The notes: generated by a model not told the origin, from the sequence alone. A stretch of DNA of 42,462 nucleotides from Pseudonocardia sp. (GCA_025869365.1 JAOZVV010000110.1:1-42462), one strand, 5' to 3'; shown: positions 1 to 8,951, counted from the first letter of the stretch. A program made the numbers and translations.

Positions 1-16
1 CGACCTTGAAAACCAT
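1..16 (-). CDS. carD: CarD RNA polymerase-binding regulator, 5' end only
   Basis: Only the first five codons and one base of the sixth lie in the window. Read on the minus strand they give M-V-F-K-V, which matches the CarD start (MIFKVG in mycobacteria). An SD-like AGAGG lies a few bases upstream of the ATG. CarD binds the RNA polymerase beta subunit and stabilises open complexes at many promoters. In mycobacteria carD is divergent from lpqE-radA, and the same arrangement is seen here, which is the main support for so short a call. The rest of the gene lies to the left of position 1. Confidence 0.7.
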
Positions 17-63
17 GTGTCCTCTGGCCCCTTTCGCTGCACCCAGGTTAACACGACCGGCAT

Positions 64-84
64 CCGTCCCGTAGGTCGGGACGG
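64..84. promoter_or_regulatory. Inverted repeat in the carD-lpqE intergenic region
   Basis: CCGTCCCG and CGGGACGG are perfect 8-bp arms separated by TAGGT. The dyad lies 48 bp upstream of the carD start and about 280 bp upstream of lpqE. It could be an operator for either gene. No regulator is identified. Confidence 0.4.
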
Positions 85-212
85 GACGTCGTCGCAGGTC
101 ACGGGGTTGACAAGCAGGAAAAAACATGCAGGCGACCGCATCGGAGGGCCTGGAGCCGAGCCGCGTTAGCCGCCACGCGGACCGCGAGACTAGGCTGCTC
201 GCGCGGGATGCT

Positions 213-254
213 GCCACACCTGTCACGCCACACCTGTCGCGTCACTTCTGTCGG
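213..254. repeat. Three tandem 14-bp repeats upstream of lpqE
   Basis: GCCACACCTGTCAC and GCCACACCTGTCGC are adjacent near-identical units; a third, diverged unit GTCACTTCTGTCGG follows without a gap. The array sits about 110 bp before the lpqE start. The remainder of 17-362 holds no gene I can support: an ATG at 126 is open in the lpqE frame, but would put the lipobox far too deep in the protein. Confidence 0.55.
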
Positions 255-362
255 GCAGGCGTGCAGCACCCCTACACGCACCCCGTAGACGACCGGCCAC
301 CACCGGAACCGCCCGGCCCCGAGAAGCCCCCGGGACCGGCCGGCAGGAAGGACGCCCGCACC

Positions 363-965
363 GTGAGCCGCCCCAGCACCATCCCGGCCATCCCCACGCG
401 CTCCCGCGCATCCCGCCCGACGACGCGGATCGTGCTCGCGGGCGGTGTCGCACTCGGGGCCCTGCTGCTGGCCGGCTGCGGCTCGGGCATGCAGGCACAG
501 ACGTCCGAGCAGGTCGCCGCCGTCGCCGGCGCGAACACCGAGGCCGGCACGATCCTGATCCGCAACGCCGAGATCACCTATCCCGTGGAGATCCCGGACT
601 CGGCGAACGTCTACCGGACCGGGTCCGTGGCCCCGCTGTCGATGACGATCGTCAACACCGGCAACTCCGGGGACCGCCTCGTCTCGGCGACCAGCCCCGC
701 GGGCACGGTCACCATCACCGGCAACGGTTCGCTGCCCAGCCAGCGCGCCCTCGTGGCGGCCGAGGCAGGTGCGGAGCCGACCCCCGGCGCCACGACGATC
801 ACGGTGGAGATCACCGGGCTCCGCGAGGACATCCGCGCGGGCCTGTCCTACCCGGTCGTCCTGAACTTCGAGAAGGCCGGCCCCGTCACCGTGCAGGTCC
901 CCGTCGGCGCGCCGTCGGAGCCCCGTGAGGATCACCCCGAGGCCGCCGGCGAGGGCGGGCACTGA
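363..965 (+). CDS. lpqE: LpqE-like lipoprotein
   Basis: A 200-residue exported lipoprotein. The GTG at 363 gives a short basic N-region, a hydrophobic stretch (about residues 23-37) and lipobox L-A-G-C with the acylated cysteine at residue 39. An SD-like GGAAGG precedes it. The ATG at 126 is in frame, but would bury the lipobox at about residue 118. The mature part is a beta-rich domain (I-R-N-A-E-I-T-Y-P start, V-N-T-G-N motif) resembling the copper-chaperone-like or LpqE fold; its function is unknown. Position between carD and radA matches M. tuberculosis lpqE (Rv3584), which supports the name. Its TGA overlaps the presumed CTG start of radA, so the two are probably co-translated. Confidence 0.8.
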   Translation: MSRPSTIPAIPTRSRASRPTTRIVLAGGVALGALLLAGCGSGMQAQTSEQVAAVAGANTEAGTILIRNAEITYPVEIPDSANVYRTGSVAPLSMTIVNTGNSGDRLVSATSPAGTVTITGNGSLPSQRALVAAEAGAEPTPGATTITVEITGLREDIRAGLSYPVVLNFEKAGPVTVQVPVGAPSEPREDHPEAAGEGGH

Positions 966-2356
966 CCGGCCGCGCCCGCTCGCGCACCACCTACCGGTGC
1001 GCCGAGTGCGGGCACCACGCCGCCCAGTGGGTCGGCCGGTGCCCGCAGTGCCAGGCCTGGGGTTCGCTCGAGGAGACGGCCGCGGCGCCGCGGGCCGGCG
1101 CCGCCGGCTCGCTGCGCAAGGTCGCGGCGGGCGCTCCGAGTGCGCCCGCGCAACGGATCTCCGAGGTCGCGCTGGACTCGGCCAAGGCCCGGCCGACCGG
1201 CGTCGAGGAACTGGACCGCGTCCTCGGCGGCGGACTCGTCCCGGGCGCGGTCGTGCTGCTGGCGGGCGAGCCGGGTGTCGGCAAGTCCACACTGCTGCTC
1301 GAGGTGGCGGCGCGGGCCGCCGGGTCCGGCCGGGTCCTGTACGTGACGGGCGAGGAGTCCGCCGGCCAGGTGCGGCTGCGGGCGGAGCGCACGCGGGGCC
1401 TGCACGACGACCTGTTCCTGGCCGCGGAGTCGGACCTCGGCGCGATCGTCGGGCACATCGACTCGCTCTCCCCCAGCCTGCTGATCGTCGACTCCATCCA
1501 GACCATGACCACCGGAGAGGTCGACGGCATCCCGGGCGGGGTCACCCAGACCCGCGCCGTCACCGTCGCGCTCACGTCCCTGGCGAAGGAACGCGGGCTG
1601 CCGGTGCTGCTCGTCGGGCACGTCACGAAGGACGGCAGCATCGCCGGGCCCCGTGTCCTGGAGCACCTCGTGGACGTCGTCCTGTCCTTCGAGGGGGACA
1701 AGCACTCCACCCTGCGCATGGTCCGCGGCGTGAAGAACCGCTTCGGCCCGGCGGACGAGGTGGGCTGTTTCGAGCTGCGGGACGAGGGCATCGTCGGCCT
1801 CGCGGACCCGTCCGGCCTGTTCCTCGCCCGGTTCGGCAGCACCCGGGAGTCGTCGGTCCCGGGGACGGCCGTCACCGTGGTGATGGACGGCCGGCGCCCG
1901 CTGCTCGCCGAGGTCCAGGCGCTGGTCGCGGGCTCGAACATCCCCAGCCCGCGGCGCGCCGTCAGCGGGCTGGACAGCGCCCGCGTCGCGATGCTGCTGG
2001 CGGTGCTGGAGCGCCGGGTGAACGTCAAGCTCTCGGACTCCGAGGTCTACACCGCCACGGTCGGCGGCATGAAGATCGCCGAGCCCGCCGCGGACCTGGC
2101 GATCGCCCTGGCCGTCGCCTCCGCGCGCTGGGACGTCGCGCTGCCACCGGACATGGTCGTCGTCGGGGAGCTCGGGCTCGCCGGCGAGGTCAGGCGGGTC
2201 AACGGCGTGCAGCGGCGGCTGGCCGAGGCCGCGCGGCTGGGTTTCACCCGGGCGCTGATCCCGACGGACAGCGACGTCGGCAAGGGCCTCGGCATGCAGA
2301 TCACCGTCGTGCACGACCTGGACCAGGTGCTCCGGGACATCAAGCCGAAGCGCTGA
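962..2356 (+). CDS. radA: DNA repair protein RadA (branch-migration ATPase)
   Basis: A 464-residue protein, the normal RadA/Sms length. In order: an N-terminal zinc finger (CAEC and CPQC, about residues 13-32), a RecA-like ATPase with Walker A GEPGVGKST (about 102-110), the RadA signature KNRFG (about 259) and a C-terminal Lon-like domain. RadA promotes branch migration during recombinational repair. The start is unusual. In this frame there is a stop at 926-928, and no ATG, GTG or TTG precedes the zinc finger. The CTG at 962 is the only plausible start; it overlaps the lpqE stop as CTGA and has GAGGG six bases upstream. A GTG at 1253 would delete the zinc finger and reach into the Walker A region. 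disA, which follows radA in mycobacteria, is absent here. Confidence 0.93.
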   Translation: MTGRARSRTTYRCAECGHHAAQWVGRCPQCQAWGSLEETAAAPRAGAAGSLRKVAAGAPSAPAQRISEVALDSAKARPTGVEELDRVLGGGLVPGAVVLLAGEPGVGKSTLLLEVAARAAGSGRVLYVTGEESAGQVRLRAERTRGLHDDLFLAAESDLGAIVGHIDSLSPSLLIVDSIQTMTTGEVDGIPGGVTQTRAVTVALTSLAKERGLPVLLVGHVTKDGSIAGPRVLEHLVDVVLSFEGDKHSTLRMVRGVKNRFGPADEVGCFELRDEGIVGLADPSGLFLARFGSTRESSVPGTAVTVVMDGRRPLLAEVQALVAGSNIPSPRRAVSGLDSARVAMLLAVLERRVNVKLSDSEVYTATVGGMKIAEPAADLAIALAVASARWDVALPPDMVVVGELGLAGEVRRVNGVQRRLAEAARLGFTRALIPTDSDVGKGLGMQITVVHDLDQVLRDIKPKR

Positions 2357-2359
2357 CCG

Positions 2360-3304
2360 TCAGGTGAGCCGGAACGGCGTGGCCGGGCTGATCCGGTCCG
2401 CCACCCGGGTCATGAGCCGGTAGTCCCCCGCCGGGACGCGCGTGCGCGCGGCGGTGCAGCCGGGCGTCGACGTCATCCCGGACCAGGTGACCGCGAACGC
2501 CACGGGCTGCCCGGGCACCAGGGTCCGCAGGTCCTGCGTCGACGGGTTGACGCAGTCGTTGCTGGACCAGATCCGTCGCTGCTGGTCACCGCTCCAGACC
2601 ACGATCTCCTGCAGCGCCCCGTCGAGGTCCCGGACACAGGCCTGCCCGCTGACGTTCGTGACGACCAGCCGGAACACCGGATGGTCCCCGGACCGGTGCT
2701 CGGGCCGGTCGATCTCGGCGGTCACCGAGATCATGTCGTTCGTGCAGGGCGGCGGGCCGGTGCTCAGTGGCGCGGACGACGGCGGCACGGCCACCGGGGG
2801 CCGCGGGGTGTCGTCGGGGCGGACGGTCTCGTCGGTGGTGGTCGGCGAGGCGGGATCGGCGGCGCCCTCGGCCCCGCCTCCCGCGGGGCTCGGCGCACCC
2901 GCACTCGTCTGGCCCGTGCCGGTCGGGCTCGTGTCGGTCGGGCCCGTGCTCGTCGGAACCGGGCTCGTCGGGCCCGTGCTCGTCGGGCCGGTACTCGTCG
3001 GAACCGTGCTGGTCGGGCCGGTCGTGGCCTCCCCGGACGAGGTGCCCGCATCCGGGGCCGACGGGAGCGTGCCGCCGTCCGGGCCGGGGACGTCGGCGCC
3101 CGGCCCGGGGAGCGCACTCGTGAGGGCCTCGATGCTGGCCGCCCGCGTCGTCGCCTCGTCGGAGGGGCCCGGGTCCCGGTTCGCCGCGACGATTCCCGCG
3201 AGGGACCAGCCGCTCACGACGAAGAAGAGGATCACGGTCACGAGCGCGTACCCGCGGCGCCGCCAGTAGATGCGCGCGGGCAGCGGTCCTACCGGCTCCC
3301 ACAT
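2360..3304 (-). CDS. Membrane-anchored protein with Pro/Thr/Ser repeat stalk
   Basis: A 314-residue protein with a short cytoplasmic N-terminus rich in Arg, one membrane segment (about residues 19-41), an extracytoplasmic low-complexity stalk containing eight pentapeptide units of the GPTST type, and a C-terminal beta-rich domain of about 125 residues with four cysteines. It resembles the Ig-like or DUF4232-like domains of actinobacterial surface proteins. It occupies the position of M. tuberculosis Rv3587c; function unknown. The ATG at 3304 is preferred to a TTG at 3313 because a TACGTT -10 box ends seven bases before it. It converges on radA with a 3-bp gap and no room for a terminator hairpin between. 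Confidence 0.75.
   Translation of the reverse strand: MWEPVGPLPARIYWRRRGYALVTVILFFVVSGWSLAGIVAANRDPGPSDEATTRAASIEALTSALPGPGADVPGPDGGTLPSAPDAGTSSGEATTGPTSTVPTSTGPTSTGPTSPVPTSTGPTDTSPTGTGQTSAGAPSPAGGGAEGAADPASPTTTDETVRPDDTPRPPVAVPPSSAPLSTGPPPCTNDMISVTAEIDRPEHRSGDHPVFRLVVTNVSGQACVRDLDGALQEIVVWSGDQQRRIWSSNDCVNPSTQDLRTLVPGQPVAFAVTWSGMTSTPGCTAARTRVPAGDYRLMTRVADRISPATPFRLT
2900..3019 (-). repeat. 15-bp tandem repeat encoding (G/V)PTST units
   Basis: Eight consecutive 15-bp units encode GPTST, VPTST, GPTST, GPTSP, VPTST, GPTDT, SPTGT and GQTSA on the minus strand. The units diverge toward the 3' side, consistent with slippage expansion of a surface-protein stalk. Confidence 0.85.
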
Positions 3305-3311
3305 GTCACGC

Positions 3312-3317
3312 AACGTA
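3312..3317 (-). promoter_or_regulatory. Probable -10 box of a leaderless promoter for the 2360-3304 gene
   Basis: TACGTT (TANNNT type) on the minus strand is followed by exactly 7 nt and then the ATG at 3304, so the transcript would begin at or next to the A of ATG. The surrounding AT-rich patch (about 3316-3332) is the only such patch between this gene and mutY. Confidence 0.5.
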
Positions 3318-3405
3318 GATCAGCTATTACTACGAGTGTGCGGACTTCGCGCGGCGCGCCGCGTCGGGTCCAGCCGTGTGGGGGACGGATCCACCCGTGC
3401 GAACC

Positions 3406-3427
3406 GGTGCCGCACCGGTGCGGCACC
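3406..3427. promoter_or_regulatory. Perfect 22-bp palindrome just upstream of mutY
   Basis: GGTGCCGCACC is followed directly by its reverse complement GGTGCGGCACC. The dyad ends 10 bp before the mutY GTG. As DNA it could be an operator; as RNA it would form a 9-bp stem with a CCGG loop that sits on the ribosome-binding region. mutY has no good SD sequence, so control at this site is plausible (inference). Confidence 0.6.
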
Positions 3428-3437
3428 ATCGGGCACC

Positions 3438-4340
3438 GTGCCCAGTTCCCTGCTCCGTCCCGAGCTCGCCGACGACGTCTCGGACTGGTTCCGCGAGCAC
3501 GCCCGGGACCTGCCCTGGCGCCGCCCGGAGACCACGCCCTGGGGTGTGATGGTCAGCGAGTTCATGTTGCAGCAGACGCCGGTCGCCCGCGTCGAACCGG
3601 TCTGGCGCGTCTGGATCGACGAGTGGCCCGTCCCGTCCGCGCTGGCCGCCGCGTCCCGGGCGGACGTGCTGCGCGCCTGGGGGAAGCTCGGGTACCCGCG
3701 GCGCGCGATGCGGCTGCACGCGGCCGCCGAGGCGATCGCCACCGAGCACGGCGACCAGGTCCCGTCGGACGTCGAGGTGCTGGAGTCCCTGCCCGGCGTC
3801 GGCTCCTACACCGCCAGGGCCATCGCCGCGTTCGGCTACGGGAAGCGCTGCCCGGTCGTGGACACCAATGTGCGCCGCGTCGTCGCCCGGGCCGTGCACG
3901 GCGCCGGGGACGCGGGACCCGCGCGGGTCAGGGCGGACCTGGCGGACGTCGAGGCGCTGCTGCCGGGCGAGGACGGCCCGGCGGCGCTCGCGTCCGCGGC
4001 GCTGATGGAGCTGGGAGCGGTCGTCTGCACCGCCCGCGCCCCCCGCTGCGGCCTCTGCCCTGTTCACGCACAGTGTGCGTGGATCGCCGCCGGGCGGCCC
4101 GCCTACGCGGGCCCACGGCGTCCGGTCCAGGGGTTCGCGGGTACGGACCGGCAGGTTCGGGGCAAGCTCCTGGACGTCCTGCGCGCGGCGGACGCCCCCG
4201 TGCCCCGGTCCGCATTGGACGAGGTATGGGCCGACGGGCCGCAACGGGACCGCTGTCTGGACTCACTACTGGTAGACGGGTTGGCCGAGCAGACCACGGA
4301 CGGGCGATTCGCGTTGGGCGGCAGCACCCCTCGTGGGTGA
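3438..4340 (+). CDS. mutY: A/G-specific adenine glycosylase MutY
   Basis: A 300-residue base-excision repair glycosylase that removes adenine mispaired with 8-oxoguanine. Seen in order: the catalytic Glu region SEFMLQQT, the helix-hairpin-helix LPGVGSYTA, the catalytic Asp region VVDTNVRR, and the four-cysteine [4Fe-4S] loop with C-x6-C-x2-C-x5-C spacing (CTARAPRC, then GLCPVHAQC). There is no C-terminal NUDIX-like domain, as usual for the short actinobacterial form. The GTG at 3438 begins just before the conserved fold; upstream in-frame codons are not protein-like. It is followed by the 2'-5' RNA ligase-like gene on the same strand, 40 bp away. Confidence 0.93.
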   Translation: MPSSLLRPELADDVSDWFREHARDLPWRRPETTPWGVMVSEFMLQQTPVARVEPVWRVWIDEWPVPSALAAASRADVLRAWGKLGYPRRAMRLHAAAEAIATEHGDQVPSDVEVLESLPGVGSYTARAIAAFGYGKRCPVVDTNVRRVVARAVHGAGDAGPARVRADLADVEALLPGEDGPAALASAALMELGAVVCTARAPRCGLCPVHAQCAWIAAGRPAYAGPRRPVQGFAGTDRQVRGKLLDVLRAADAPVPRSALDEVWADGPQRDRCLDSLLVDGLAEQTTDGRFALGGSTPRG

Positions 4341-4380
4341 GAATGGATCTCGGGCCTCCACGCAGGGCAAGGGGTAGACG

Positions 4381-4875
4381 TTGGCGCAGATCGTCCGGTT
4401 CCGGCTCGACATCGCAGCCGAGGACGCCATCAGTGCGCTGCGTGACGAACTGCGCAAGACAGGCATGATCGTCCCGACGGACACCCCCACCGTCACGTTC
4501 GCGGCCGCGGCGATCATCCCGGCGGCCGCACGGGTGTCGCTGACCGAGGAGCTCCGCGGGCTGTCACTGCCGTCGCTGTGGCTCGCGACGCTCGGCTCCG
4601 TCGCCGGGCACGACGACGAGCTGGTGCTCGCCGCGGTCGTGGACAGCGAGTTGCTCGCGGTGCACTCCGCGGTCCACGACGCCCTGGCCGGCCGCGTGCG
4701 GTCCCCCTTCGCGTCCTACCTGCCCGGGGCGTGGCTCCCGCACTGCACGCTCGCCCACGAGAAGCCCGCGGAGGCCTTCGCGCTGCTCCACCCGGTGCGT
4801 CCGGTCCGGGCGGCCATCACCGGCGTCGAGATCGCGGACACCCGGGACGGATCCTCCGAACCGCTCTTCGCCTAG
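4381..4875 (+). CDS. 2'-5' RNA ligase-like (2H phosphoesterase superfamily) protein
   Basis: A 164-residue protein starting with TTG, preceded by AAGGGG. The fold pattern fits the 2H phosphoesterase/LigT superfamily, which has two H-x-T/S motifs. The second motif is clear (P-H-C-T-L-A near residue 122). Where the first is expected (about residue 38) the sequence reads T-V-T-F-A, lacking the His. The protein may therefore have altered or no phosphoesterase activity. It probably shares a transcript with mutY. Its stop shares a CTAG tetranucleotide with the stop of the convergent hydrolase gene. Family assignment is moderate; substrate unknown. Confidence 0.7.
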   Translation: MAQIVRFRLDIAAEDAISALRDELRKTGMIVPTDTPTVTFAAAAIIPAAARVSLTEELRGLSLPSLWLATLGSVAGHDDELVLAAVVDSELLAVHSAVHDALAGRVRSPFASYLPGAWLPHCTLAHEKPAEAFALLHPVRPVRAAITGVEIADTRDGSSEPLFA

Positions 4876-5663
4876 ATCAACGGCTCCACCAGGCGCAGAT
4901 AGCGTTCCGGATCGGCACCGTGCACGAGGTGACCGGTGCCGGGCAGCCGCACGTGCTCGGCACGCGGCATCCGGGCCGCCATCGCGGCCATCTGACCGGG
5001 CGGCGCGACGGACTCCTCCGCCTCCACCAGCAGGGCCGGGCACGCGACGGCGTCGACGTCCGCCCACCGGTGCTCCCGCACCCATCCGCCCGCGACGGCC
5101 ACCGCGTCGTCGAGTCTCGTCAGCAGGTGGAAGCCGTCGGCGCGCTCCTCGACGCACTCGGCCATGTAGTGCCCCAGCTCCGGCCGCAGGTGCCCGAAGC
5201 TCTCCCGCACGTGGGCGAGGGAGGTGAACGGTGCGGGCATCGCCGCGAACCACGCCCGGGCGTCGGCGAGCGCGGCGGCGGGCAGGTCGGTGAAGTCCAC
5301 GCCCATGTCCTCGACGACGAGCGCGCGCACCAGGTCCGGCCGGCGCGCGGCCAGGGCGAGCGCGTGCAGCCCGCCCATCGAGTGCCCGACGACGAGCGCA
5401 GGTCCGGCACCCGCCTGGTCCAGCACGTCCGCGGCGTCCGCGGCCATCCGGTCCGTCGTCCAGGGACCGGCGGACTGCGAGCGGCCGTGTCCCCGGGCGT
5501 CCAGCCCCAGGACGCGTCCGTGGGCGGTGAGCCGGCGGGCGATCGGCCACCAGGTCGTCGCCCGGCCCATCAGCCCGTGCAGCAGCAGGATCGGGGGCCC
5601 GGTGCCGCCGAACTCGACGATCGCGAGGTACGTCCCGTCGGACGTCCGGACCGATCTCCGCAT
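4872..5663 (-). CDS. Alpha/beta hydrolase
   Basis: A 263-residue alpha/beta-hydrolase. Visible features are the oxyanion-hole LLLHGLMG (about 27-33), the D-A-R-G-H-G-R-S strand, the nucleophile elbow G-H-S-M-G-G with Ser95, and the C-terminal catalytic His in G-T-G-H-L-V-H-G (about 245). It corresponds in position to M. tuberculosis Rv3591c, next to mhuD. Substrate cannot be predicted. The ATG at 5663 is supported by a TAGTCT -10 box ending seven bases upstream, which predicts a leaderless mRNA. It is divergent from mhuD with 24 bp between the two start codons. Confidence 0.88.
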   Translation of the reverse strand: MRRSVRTSDGTYLAIVEFGGTGPPILLLHGLMGRATTWWPIARRLTAHGRVLGLDARGHGRSQSAGPWTTDRMAADAADVLDQAGAGPALVVGHSMGGLHALALAARRPDLVRALVVEDMGVDFTDLPAAALADARAWFAAMPAPFTSLAHVRESFGHLRPELGHYMAECVEERADGFHLLTRLDDAVAVAGGWVREHRWADVDAVACPALLVEAEESVAPPGQMAAMAARMPRAEHVRLPGTGHLVHGADPERYLRLVEPLI

Positions 5664-5670
5664 CCGCGGG

Positions 5671-5676
5671 AGACTA
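5671..5676 (-). promoter_or_regulatory. -10 box for the alpha/beta hydrolase (leaderless)
   Basis: TAGTCT on the minus strand, then seven bases, then the ATG at 5663. It overlaps by 2 bp the -10 box of mhuD on the other strand. Confidence 0.55.
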
Positions 5677-5680
5677 ACGT
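5675..5680 (+). promoter_or_regulatory. -10 box for mhuD (leaderless)
   Basis: TAACGT on the plus strand, then seven bases, then the ATG at 5688. No SD sequence precedes this ATG, which fits a leaderless transcript. Confidence 0.55.
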
Positions 5681-5687
5681 GGATGCC

Positions 5688-5993
5688 ATGGCCGTCGTGA
5701 AGATCAACGCAATCGAGGTGCCCGAGGGCGCCGGCCCCGAGCTGGAGAAGCGGTTCGCGAACCGCCTGCACGCCGTGGACGGCGAGCCCGGGTTCCTCTC
5801 CTTCGAGCTGCTGCGGCCGGTCTCCGGGGAGAACCGCTACTTCGTGGTGACCCACTGGGAGACCGACGAGGACTTCCAGAACTGGATGAAGGGCTCCATG
5901 AAGGAGGCCCACTCCGGCGAGCGCGCCCGCCCCGTGGGCACCGGCTCGTCGGTGCTGGAGTTCGAGGTGGTCGACCTGGCGGGCCTGTCCTGA
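5688..5993 (+). CDS. mhuD: MhuD-type haem-degrading monooxygenase
   Basis: A 101-residue protein of the antibiotic-biosynthesis monooxygenase/IsdG fold. It is colinear with mycobacterial MhuD (recalled): the start A-V-V-K-I-N-A-I-E-V-P, then F-V-V-T-H-W-E. The residues that matter in MhuD fall at identical positions: Asn7, Trp66 and the haem-ligating His75. It should bind haem and open the ring to release iron. It sits next to the same hydrolase as in M. tuberculosis (Rv3591c/Rv3592). Its TGA overlaps the CTG start of the sirtuin gene, so the two are likely coupled. Confidence 0.9.
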   Translation: MAVVKINAIEVPEGAGPELEKRFANRLHAVDGEPGFLSFELLRPVSGENRYFVVTHWETDEDFQNWMKGSMKEAHSGERARPVGTGSSVLEFEVVDLAGLS

Positions 5994-6829
5994 GCCAGGC
6001 CTCCACTCTCCTGGCGGAGGCGGCCGCGCTGCTGGACGGCGCGGACGCCCTGCTGATCTGTGCCGGAGCCGGCATGGGCGTGGACTCCGGGCTCCCGGAC
6101 TTCCGTGGGCCCGAGGGTTTCTGGCGCGCCTATCCCCCGTACCGGGCGCTCGGGCTGCAGTTCTCCGAGCTCGCGGACCCGGTGCACTTCGCCGACGATC
6201 CCGAGCTCGCCTGGGGCTTCTACGGCCACCGGCTGGCCCTGTACCGGGAGACGGTGCCGCACAGCGGGTTCGAGGTCCTGCGCCGGTGGGCGCAGGCCCG
6301 CCCGACCCGGGTGTTCACGTCCAACGTGGATGGCCAGTTCCAGAAGGCGGGCTTCGCCGCGGAGGACGTCGCCGAGGTCCACGGCTCGATCCACCACCTG
6401 CAGTGCCTCGCCGGCTGTGGGCAGCCGGTGTGGTCCGCGGACGGGGTGTCGGTGGACGTGGACCCGCAGACGATGCGGGCCCGGCCGCCGCTGCCGACGT
6501 GTCCGTCGTGCGGCGCCCTGGCGAGGCCCAACATCCTGATGTTCGGGGACCGGTCCTGGGACCCGTCGCACGCCCGGCCCCGCCTCGACGCGCGGGCCTC
6601 CTGGGTCCGCGGCCTGCGGACCGAGCGGAAGCGACTCGCCGTCGTCGAGATCGGGGCCGGCACCGGCGTGCCGACCGTCCGCCGTCAGGCCGAACTGGCC
6701 TCCGCCGCCTCCGGCTCCCTCGTCCGGATCAACGTCCGGGAACCCGAGGTCCGCCACGGCAGAGGCGTGGGCATCGCCGCCCCGGCGGCCGAAACCCTGG
6801 CCGCCCTCGCCCGCGTTATGGAGCCATGA
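5990..6829 (+). CDS. Sir2-family NAD-dependent protein deacylase
   Basis: A 279-residue sirtuin. It shows the NAD-binding G-A-G-M-G-V-D-S-G-L-P-D-F-R-G (about 28-42), T-S-N-V-D-G-Q-F-Q-K-A-G-F in place of the usual TQNID-LH motif, the catalytic His in V-H-G-S, and a Zn ribbon with paired cysteines CLAGC and CPSC. The late NAD loop is G-A-G-T-G-V-P, not the usual GTS. No ATG, GTG or TTG lies in this frame upstream of the NAD motif; the ATG at 6074 would cut the motif in half. The CTG at 5990, which overlaps the mhuD stop as CTGA, is therefore the likely start. The last codons (R-V-M-E-P-stop) lie inside an intergenic repeat. Confidence 0.85.
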   Translation: MSQASTLLAEAAALLDGADALLICAGAGMGVDSGLPDFRGPEGFWRAYPPYRALGLQFSELADPVHFADDPELAWGFYGHRLALYRETVPHSGFEVLRRWAQARPTRVFTSNVDGQFQKAGFAAEDVAEVHGSIHHLQCLAGCGQPVWSADGVSVDVDPQTMRARPPLPTCPSCGALARPNILMFGDRSWDPSHARPRLDARASWVRGLRTERKRLAVVEIGAGTGVPTVRRQAELASAASGSLVRINVREPEVRHGRGVGIAAPAAETLAALARVMEP

Positions 6830-6907
6830 CGCGCCCAGGGGCGCCCAAAATTCGCGTTATGGAGCCACAACGGGCCTGGGGACGTCCAAAACTCGCGTTA
6901 TGGAGCC
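6813..6907 (+). repeat. Array of a 41-bp intergenic repeat, three copies
   Basis: GCGTTATGGAGCC occurs at 6813, 6854 and 6895, exactly 41 bp apart, with related spacers (CCCAGGGGCGCCCAAAA and a diverged version). In the first copy the arms GCGTTATGG and CCATGACGC form a dyad around AG. The array covers the 3' end of sir2 and most of the gap to the convergent DUF779 gene. A further copy is at 35.1 kb in opposite orientation. Confidence 0.85.
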
Positions 6908-6938
6908 TTGATGCTGTTCTGGACGGGGAGGTCCGGTC

Positions 6939-7360
6939 TCACACGCCGTTGAGCTCTCTCGACTCCTCATCGGTGAAGAGGCGGGAGCGGATCAGGAACC
7001 GGACGCCCTCCGGCGCCTCGACCGAGAACCCGCTGCCGCGGCCCTTCACCACGTCGACCGTCAGGTGCGTGTGCTTCCAGTACGCGAACTGCGACTCCGA
7101 CATGGAGAAGCCGATCGGCGCCGGCAGCCCCTCGACGACGAGGTCCCCGAGGTGCACGTCGCTGCCGCCGATCGTGAAGTCCCCGTCCGGGAAGCACATC
7201 GGCGAGCTGCCGTCACAACACCCGCCGGACTGGTGGAACATCAACGGGCCGTGGATCTCCGAGAGCGTCACCAGGAGCTCCGCGGCCGCCGGTGACAACG
7301 CCACCCGGGCGGTGGCGCCGGCCCCGGGCACCTCCGGCACCACCACCTCGGGCTCGCTCA

Positions 7361-7361
<1 letters not shown>
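6939..7361 (-). CDS. DUF779 protein linked to aldehyde dehydrogenase
   Basis: A 140-residue DUF779 protein with the family's cysteine motif (HQSGGCCDGSSPMC, about residues 43-56), suggestive of metal or thiol chemistry, though the biochemical role is not established. DUF779 genes typically follow ExaC-type aldehyde dehydrogenases. Here the ATG shares one base with the aldehyde dehydrogenase TGA (TGATG), so the two are translationally coupled. The start at 7361 follows from this overlap. It probably assists or protects the dehydrogenase (inference). Confidence 0.85.
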
Positions 7362-8884
<1,523 letters not shown>

Positions 8885-8951
8885 GTTCGTCCTTCCACAT
8901 CGTCGGTTCCGGTCGAGACCTGAAGTGACACGGGACGCTAGGAACGCAGGG

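Noticed and set aside
126..362. N-terminal extension of the LpqE-like protein from ATG 126
   Set aside because: AGGA precedes the ATG, but the lipobox would then be at about residue 118, which no signal peptidase II substrate would have.
925..2367. Long open frame on the plus strand in another phase over radA
   Set aside because: Composition is Arg/Gly/Pro-rich without any motif; RadA motifs are all in the other phase. It is a shadow of high GC.
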